64,000 nucleotides of DNA from positions 35,389,505-35,453,504 of the forward strand of contig JARWIR010000003.1 of NCBI GenBank assembly GCA_029959085.1, in the 5' to 3' direction. Below, one piece after another: positions 57,181-64,000 of this stretch. The translations under genes were made by a program, and so were the position numbers. A model generated the notes under the pieces. It ran no database searches. It was not told where the DNA came from and saw nothing but the letters and a program-made list of their open reading frames with translations. This stretch comes from Nemophila menziesii (taxonomy: Eukaryota > Streptophyta > Magnoliopsida > Boraginales > Hydrophyllaceae). The stretch's first letter is position 1; every line of letters starts with the position of its first letter.

Positions 57181-58562
57181 TGCAATGGAGTAGATATTAA
57201 TATATGGAACAGTAAATGGGTTAATACTAACTGGAAGTTAGAGAAACCCAAGAACTGCAATTTGGATAAGGTTAATGAACTTTTTAAACAAGGTACTTAT
57301 GAATGGGACCTTGAAGTGATTGATAGTCTCTTTCCTAGTCCTATTGTTCCAGAAATTTATAGAATCATCATTTTAGACACAGGTACCAAAGATAAATTGA
57401 TTTGGCCATATATTAAAGATGATATTTATTCCACTAAATCTGGGTATACAATTTTAACTGATGAAGCTATTTTTCATGCTCCACAAAATATCAATGTTGT
57501 TAATAATGTTAGAGGAGATCTTTGGAGACCGATTTGGAAATCTAGCAATCCTAATAAAATACGTGTTTTATGTGGAATGCTTGCAATAATGGGATTTCGA
57601 CCAAGAATAATTTATATACAAGGAAATGTGTTGATTCTAACTATTTCCTATGGTGTCAAAGCGAAATAGATATTGCGGACCCACCTTCTTATTTTTTGTA
57701 AAATTTGTCAACTTATTTGGGCAGGACCATCACTCCAAATTAAAGTTGATCCTAACATGGGAAAGACATAGGAAATTGGTTTCTTGACGTAATTGAAACC
57801 TTTTCGGAGGCAAGCTAGGAAAAAAGAATAATTACAGATTATACTATGATAAAAATCTAGAATATTTGGAAAGTTAACATGAAAGCTATTCACTAGAAAA
57901 AATATTATTGACTATGATAATATCATTTTTATTACTAATAAACTTATGCAAAAATTTTATGGAACAGAATGGAGAAAAATATACCAGGTTAATATTAGTA
58001 ATGAAGTTCCATATCAAGATCACGAGAAAGTACCTCAACCCAAGAAGTGGATATTGTTTGTAAATGTAATGCATCATTTAATGTTTCATATGAAGCAACA
58101 GGCATCAGAATTGTTATCCAAAATAACTACTCGTGCCAAAAAGAAGAATTCAAAGAAGTTATCAACTGTAACACAAGCCTTGAAGGAGAAGCAGTTGCGG
58201 TCCTTAGAGCTAATAAAAAATGCAAGGACTTCCCAAATAAAAGTAAACAGATACTTTCAGACAACCTTGAGTTATTCAAGGTATTAGGATGATGTTAGCG
58301 GCAAGTTGGAGAATTCACCCAATCATTAACAAGATTAAAAAAGATGCGATGTAAACGGGCCCGATTACTTTCAAACACCTTCACCGAAGGTTTAATGGAA
58401 GAGCTGATCAACTTGCTAAAAGCGCTAAACATGGAGACGTGCATCAGGAGTCAGATACTACCACTCCTACTATTTCAGTTTTGTTTCATAGGCTAGGAAT
58501 TGGTTAATTTCTTCTTTGTTTTTTGCGGGGTTTTGCAACCCCTTTAATAGACCAAAAAAAAG
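57181..58562 (+). pseudogene. LINE ORF2 fragment: zinc-binding region and RNase H
   Basis: Plus strand. 57181-57669 encodes GVDINIWNSKWV, then KDKLIWPYIKDDIYSTKSGY, close to the same part of the LINE at 49567-55313 (GLNINIWDQKWV; KDGIYSTKSGY). After a degraded stretch, 58050-58292 has the RNase H core (CNASFNVSYEATGI, LEGEAVAVLRA, SDNLELFK), and 58384-58506 the last helix (NGRADQLAKSAKHGD) in another frame. It ends with a short A-run (58552-58560). 5'-truncated and frameshifted. Confidence 0.75.
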
Positions 58563-58811
58563 GTTATACACGATTTTGGCCGTATTTTATGTAAAGGATC
58601 ATAGTTGTTTAAAATTGTCTGTTTTATTATATATAGATTTTTTTTAATTAGTGGAAGCAATAAATATTTAATGCAAATGAGTAAATTATGGGGTTCCAGA
58701 CGATTTTGTTTGTTTTTTATGTAGATGATCTGAATCGTCAACTACGATGTTTTTATAATATAGATATATAAATTTTTTATATATATTTTTTCTATAGTCT
58801 AGTTAATTATA
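58563..58811. other. AT-rich spacer
   Basis: Nothing recognised apart from two similar words, ACGATTTTGGCCGTATTTTATG and ACGATTTTGTTTGTTTTTTATG, about 130 bp apart, each given here only as its start; short ORFs are not supported. Confidence 0.3.
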
Positions 58812-60137
58812 GGGTCAATGCTCAATAAACTTTTGTAGCCTTGTACACTCACGTAAATGCACTGTCTTTTTTATCCTCCTAAGATATCTTGAATTCGCTT
58901 CTAGTTGACGGCAATAAAATAGCTTAAATGGATACATTAAGAAATTGTACAAAAATATCATAAAGAACGAGCCATTAATTATTTTAAATACAAAATACTG
59001 ACATGATATGCATAAAACAAAGAATTTTTTTAAAAAAAAGGACAATTTGAGTTTTGGAAAAATTATCAAAACACAGAATCTGAGTTTGAAGAATTTTTTC
59101 AAAACTCAAATATTTTTCAAATCAAAGGTAAACACACAAGCACTTGGTATATATAATATATATATATATATAAAATACGGCCAAAATCCAGGTATTAATT
59201 ATGATATATACTTTTTGTTTGTTATTCACAAACACTAAAAAAGAACTAAAATATATCGAGAATGCAAAAATAAAGCAAAAAAGAAGAACAGTTTGGGTTT
59301 CGGGAAAAATTTCCAGAACTCATAATCTGAATTTTAGAAATTTTCTCAAACTCAAACAATTTTTTTTGTTGCATTTTTGTTCTGTAATCTACAAACATAT
59401 GGTATATATCATATTTATGATATATACTTATTGTTTGTTATTCACAAATACTAAAAAAGAACTAAAATATATCAAGAATGCAAAAATAAAGCAAAAAAAA
59501 GAAAACAGTTTGGTTTTCGGAAAAAATTCCCAAAACTCAAACTGTTTTTTTTTTGCTACATTTTTGTTCGGTAATCCAGTTATTGGGGGGCGGATTTGTC
59601 AATTCTATTTTATAACACATGTATATTTCGTATGAAAATAGATTTGGCTAGGTCAAAATTTAACAATGACCAATAGTGCAATTTTACCCTAGTTTTTATA
59701 TAAAACCAATCATCCATTTACACTGAAAAGACTCTTGTAGGATGTCCACTGATACAAACTCTCGATTTTGCTGTAAGCATAAAGATAGATTTGGCTATGT
59801 AAAAATTTAATCCAGGTAAAAAGTTCATCTTCTGTTTACACGTTAAATTATAAGTTATTTGATCTTAAGATCTCTTAATTTTGAATTTTTCAGACTTTTA
59901 GATTTAAACAGTATCAAGGTTAGATGTAATAAATCATAATTTATTGGAAATGTTTGTAGTTATAGCCGTATCAGATGATTTAGAAGTAGAGAAGATATAG
60001 TGAAGATCAACAATAGTTGTGGTAAAAAAATGTAAAAAAACAAACAAACAAATGTAAAGTATCTTTTATATAAGAGTAAACGACAAACGTTGGGAGAGAG
60101 TATAAAAACTAGGGTGAAGGTTTTTAGGCTTTAATCC
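58812..60137. mobile_element. MULE-type non-autonomous element, 1.3 kb
   Basis: The ends GGGTCAATGCTCAATAAAC and GGATTAAAGCCTAAAAAC (right, reverse complement) pair. Flanked by TTAATTATA (58803-58811) and TTAATTACA (60138-60146), 9 bp with one mismatch. A segment of about 150-220 bp is tandemly duplicated (59199-59345 and 59416-59560: GATATATACTT.TTGTTTG, AAAAAAGAACTAAAATATAT). ORFs inside are low-complexity. It shares internal words with the smaller element at 49285-49542. Confidence 0.7.
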
Positions 60138-60233
60138 TTAATTACATTATCAATATTAGTTAATAAGGTACCATGATCTACATATGTTAACAATCTTTAA
60201 AATAGTGTGCTACAAAAGTAACTGTCAGTGCAA

Positions 60234-60407
60234 ACTTACGATATACTACATAAATTCATACCACCCAAGTATACTATCTATGACGTGGCATGAATTGGTT
60301 GGTTAAAAATCGTTAATTTATTTATTTTTTTGATTTGATTAACGATTTTTAACCAATCAATTCACGCTACGTTATGGGTGGTAATTGGATGGTATATATC
60401 ATTACTC
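60234..60407. mobile_element. MITE of the GAGTAATG type
   Basis: Long inverted arms: GGTTGGTTAAAAATCGTTAA at the left centre and TTAACGATTTTTAACCAATC at the right. The outer part ATACCACCCA...GGGTGGTAA pairs too. The right end, reverse-complemented, begins GAGTAATGATATATACC and resembles the end of the MITE at 26110-26286. No clean target duplication. Confidence 0.6.
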
Positions 60408-60539
60408 ACTAAGTTATTAGTTGACAAACTTTAACTATATTGTCTTTAATTCTAATGAGATCTCTCTACAATTTCTACGCACATGACTAATCCTCGTTTA
60501 ATTTACTAAGGGTAGCATCTGGTCACAAAGGGGGAATAA

Positions 60540-62140
60540 TTATTTAAAGCCCCATGACTTCAATATTCCTAAATTAAAGCCCAACCCCCAACCCTCAGTT
60601 ACTACCTAACTATTACCCAACTATTAAATAGCAAAAGACCCAAAAACCCCTACTAATTCTAAGCCATACAGTGAGCAACACAAACCAAAAACAAAAGACC
60701 CATATAGGGTTTCGATCAAAACCATCGATGCCCTCCTTCCCCTTCACTGTGCTGCACCCCAACGAAGCCATCACAGCGCACCACCATCGTTCTCCCACTG
60801 ACGCAACACCCCAACGAAGCCATCACAGCGCACCACCATCGTTCTTCCACTGACGCAGCACCCCAACGAAGCCACCACAGCGCACCACCATCGTTCTCCC
60901 ACTGACGCCTCCTGCAGATTCCAATCTCACCACCAGCGCTGCTTCGATCCACCCAACGAAGCCAGCAGATCCACCCTCCTTCCTCCTCGACGAAGCCACC
61001 AGATCCACCATCTCTCCGATTCCAGATCTAGCCATTTCTGCAGCGCTTCACCATTTCTTCGATTCCAGATCCAGGAAGCTGGCTTCACCTCTCTCCGATT
61101 CATCTTCATTTCTGCAGCCCACCAACAGCAGCGACGAGATCTCCAATCCAGCCACCTTTCTCTCCGTTCAATCGCTGCTGAGATCTCCGTTCAGTCCTTC
61201 TTCTTCTCCGTTCCACACTGCTCACTGCAACTGAAAACCCACCGTCGTTCTGTGCAGCAGCCATCCCTCGCCGCCAGATGTCCTTCTCCGTTCCACGCTT
61301 CTTCTCCTTTTTTTTCTTTTCTTTTCGTGAGTCCAGACAGTTTGTGTCCAGCCCACTATTTTCTTTTTTTTCTTTTTTTTTGTCCAGCCCATAGGGCTGT
61401 ACCCAAGACCTCCATCACTGGCTTCTTTTGTTTTTTTTTTAAATGTGTTTTGTCCAGACAATGTGTTTCCCCGTGTCCAGACAATGTGTTTTCTTTGTGT
61501 CAATTTTATGTCCTACAGAAAAAATGTTTTATTTATTAGGGTCAGGCACTAGGGTCTAGACATTAGGGTCAGGCACTCGGGTCTAGACATTAGGGATCAG
61601 TAGCATTTTTTGGATTAGTTTTTACAAATTAAATGCTAATCTAGTTTGATAATTTTGCAGGAGAAGATTAAACAATAATAAAACACTAATTAAACACTAT
61701 TGTGAAACTTTTAAAAGCTAAGACATGGATAATCCTTGACATTATTGTATATGCATTTTAGACAACCCGGGCTTGGGTACAGCCCTATGGACACATACTT
61801 GGACAGCCTTTGACAAAAATCGGTTTGGGTACAGCCCTAGTGTACAAATTTGACATGATGGACATGGATATATACAAAAAAAACAAAAATTATGTACAGA
61901 CCTAAGTGTATTTGGACTGTATAAAAAATATTTAAAAACCTTTAAAAAAACAAAAAACCAATAAAAAGTCTGTACCTATGTGTACGGATCTATCCGTTAA
62001 GTATAAATAATAAAACACAAAGTGCTGGAAAAAAAAAAGGAAAAAGATAGAATTGACAAAAATCCAACCAAATTTTAAAACTATGCTTTATTTAGAACAA
62101 AATTCTAACTAGGCTTTGAAATAAGGTTGGAGATAGATTT
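60540..62140. repeat. C/T-rich non-coding repeat unit 1
   Basis: Begins with pyrimidine-rich sequence containing three tandem copies of a roughly 58-bp unit (AACGAAGCCATCACAGCGCA, CACCATCGTTCTCCCACTG; 60763-60912), then words GTCCAGCCC, GTCCAGACA and GGGTACAGCCC spread to 61860, and two copies of GGTCAGGCACTAGGGTCTAG (61549-61600). No start codon context, splice pattern or protein family supports the ORFs here. The composition resembles 5' UTR or promoter sequence of plant genes, perhaps captured by a transposon. Confidence 0.4.
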
Positions 62141-63620
62141 GGGGTTCTTTACTTTCCACGCCCTAAAGGGCATATGTCTTTATAAATAAAGCCATTGGGT
62201 AACCAAACCAATTACAACCCAACTAATAGCCCAACTATACCTAAACTACCCTCCCACCCTTCTATCCATATACAAAAGCTGAAAACCCAAAATCCATTAC
62301 CCTATTAACCCTCCCCTCTCCTCCATTCTCTCTCTCTACCGAAGCTCCTCCACTCTCTCCTTCTCTCACTCTCTACCCTCTCCATTCTCTCTCTTCTCTC
62401 TCTGTAAATACCCAAACCACCGCCCCCCACCACCAACCTCACCATGGCAACCAACCCCCAAACCTTCATCCCCACCTCCTCCTTCACCATCACCACCTTT
62501 ATCAGCCACACCGTCACTGGAAGACCCCCACCACCACCCACCAACTGACCTCCATCCCCTTCCCACCTGAACCACCACGACCCCCCACCTTCAGATCTGC
62601 AGAAACGAGCCCACGAAACAAAAGCCCAGATCTCCGACACCTATCATTCACCTTCATCGCCATCAGATCGGAGCCCACCAAACATTCTCCAGCACAGCTC
62701 GACCATCGTGCTCACCAACAGAAGCCAGAACCACCGCCGCGAGCGCGCAATGGAACCACCACCGAGCATCTCAACCCCACCGTCACTCCAAGCTTCATTC
62801 CAAAAACGAAGCCCTCGCCGCCCTCACCACCAACCCTGTTCTGCTTCGTCGTTGCTCCGATACGTGGTCATAGCAGGTCAAGATCCATCATCAACCACCA
62901 CCTGACGAAGAAGAAGAAGGGCCACCAACTGATGTGTTCATATCAGCGCCGTTCAGCACCGAAGACGTCATATCAGCGCCGTTCAGCACCGAAGACGAAG
63001 GGGCCTTCTCGATCTGTTTTTTTTTTTTTTGGACCTGCGTAATTATTTGGGCCAGCCCCATCTAGGTTCTGTTAGTTATGGGTCCAGCCCCATCAAGGTT
63101 GTGTTAGTTATGGGGCCAGCCCAAATTGTAATTTGTGTTGTATTTTTATGTTGTCTAGTTTATACTGCTTATGGGGCCAGCCAAAAATCCCAAGTTTTAT
63201 TGATCTGATTTTTTTTTGTTTTTTTTTATGAATTGTGTAAAATGTGTCCAGCCCCAAGTTTTATTTTTGTGCAATGGAAACAGTTTATTGTGTTTATTGT
63301 GTTTGTTCATTATGGGTACGGCCCTCTATTCTGTTTGTTTATTATGGGTACAGCCTTCGCGATTTTTGTTCATTATAGGTACGGCCCTTTTGCGGTTTTT
63401 GTTCATTATGGACTGTAAAAAAAAGGTCATGGGTACAGCCCAAGAACAAAAAAATTGTAATATCAAAGTTTGAAGCCCAACAACCAGAAAAATGGTCCGT
63501 ACCCATTACGATTTTAATTATGAATATAGTCGTGGATCCGTACCTACGGGTCTGTACCACCGAAGAAGAAAATATTGTTCAACTGACTAGGGGTAAAATC
63601 GTCATCCAACCAAACCAGAA
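62141..63620. repeat. C/T-rich non-coding repeat unit 2
   Basis: The same order as 60540-62140: an AT-rich start with AACCCAACTA..GCCCAACTA, a CT-rich block (62300-62450), CACC-rich sequence, a direct repeat of ATCAGCGCCGTTCAGCACCG (62941-62997), then GTCCAGCCCC and GGGTACGGCCC words. 63290-63415 has four copies of a roughly 40-bp unit around TTGTTCATTATGGGTACGGCC. No supportable gene. Confidence 0.4.
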
Positions 63621-63799
63621 AATTGGTTTTTGACTTTTATTAGAACTATTTTTTGGTTAGGGCTTAAAACATAAAAATGGCCAATTTGTGGTCTTAATAA
63701 GTATTTTCCTCATAGATTTGTGCTCTTTGAAGTTTTCTCGGTCACAAAAGCTATCCACATGACCACATCTAACCATCACCCGAATTTTTATCGATTAAA

Positions 63800-64000
63800 T
63801 GAACACATGATTGCCATGCTCATAAATTGATTCCCATAACCATTCCCCTTGTCTCTTTTCTGCACTTCCACAGCTCGTACAGCGGAGACGAATAAATGAA
63901 GACATGCGTTCCCATGCTCAGTAGTTGATTCTTAATAGCACTATAAATAGTATATGCTTATCATTACTCTTATACTCTATATGCTTACTCATTTCCATTT
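63800..64000 (+). promoter_or_regulatory. Possible promoter of a rightward gene beyond the window
   Basis: ACTATAAATAGTATA at about 63942-63956 is a good plant TATA box, followed by pyrimidine-rich sequence (CTTATACTCTATATGCTTACTC) of the kind seen at plant start sites; only its first part is diagnostic. Upstream are two related 40-bp words (AATGAACACATGATTGCCAT near 63799; AATGAAGACATGCGTTCCCA near 63895). No coding sequence is in the window, so this is tentative. Confidence 0.35.

Noticed and set aside
60716..61109. Overlapping tryptophan/glycine-rich minus-strand ORFs
   Set aside because: They derive from a CACC-rich tandem repeat and have no family resemblance.
62305..62640. Minus-strand ORF rich in glycine, arginine and glutamate
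   Set aside because: Shadow of a CT-rich block; composition only.

Overview
This is a gene-poor, AT-rich stretch of a plant nuclear genome, almost certainly a eudicot. It holds Athila-like Ty3/gypsy elements primed by tRNA-Asp, a CACTA (En/Spm) element with TNP2 and a second spliced gene, plant L1-type LINEs, a ZMYM1/TTF-type hAT relic, MULE-like MITEs, and pieces of a 3-ketoacyl-CoA synthase (KCS) gene. I see no bacterial, organellar or viral genome segment, and I cannot name the species.

Layout. 1-4702: 3' part of an Athila-like element (C), inserted in a LINE ORF1 on the minus strand (4703-5579). 6080-7040: minisatellite. 8025-12416 and 21834-23495: two arms of an inverted repeat carrying head-to-head KCS remnants. 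Between them lies a 9.4 kb CACTA element (12417-21833) whose two genes both read through once introns are removed. The left arm is further invaded by a 1.9 kb long-TIR foldback element (8479-10350), which itself carries a TA-flanked MITE. 24890-25943 and 56063-56740: halves of a degenerate GGTTAAGG-like array. The array was split by a roughly 30 kb composite insertion whose core is a hAT transposase pseudogene on the minus strand. That pseudogene is broken by two LTR retrotransposons: A (27287-37575, TSD gtaca, with a related solo LTR nested in its 3' LTR) and B (38920-47888). A full-length LINE (49567-55313, 17-bp TSD) and a small MULE-type MITE sit upstream of it. 57181-60407: a sense-strand LINE fragment, a 1.3 kb MULE-type element and a MITE. 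60540-63600: C/T-rich non-coding repeats. The window ends with a possible promoter for a rightward gene.

How the parts relate. Elements A and B code only for a Gag, a retroviral-type protease and a short integrase C-terminal-like tail; reverse transcriptase, RNase H and the integrase core are absent. Element C, whose LTR resembles B's, keeps a normal integrase C-terminus, so A and B look like non-autonomous partners of C-like elements. All three keep the same series of short 3' non-coding blocks, including two hairpins, which suggests cis-acting RNA functions. The CACTA element is the only apparently coding-competent autonomous transposon here. It holds 29 W-box cores at exact 20-bp spacing, and an internal cluster of its own terminal motif, upstream of its second gene. 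No intact host gene can be supported in the window.
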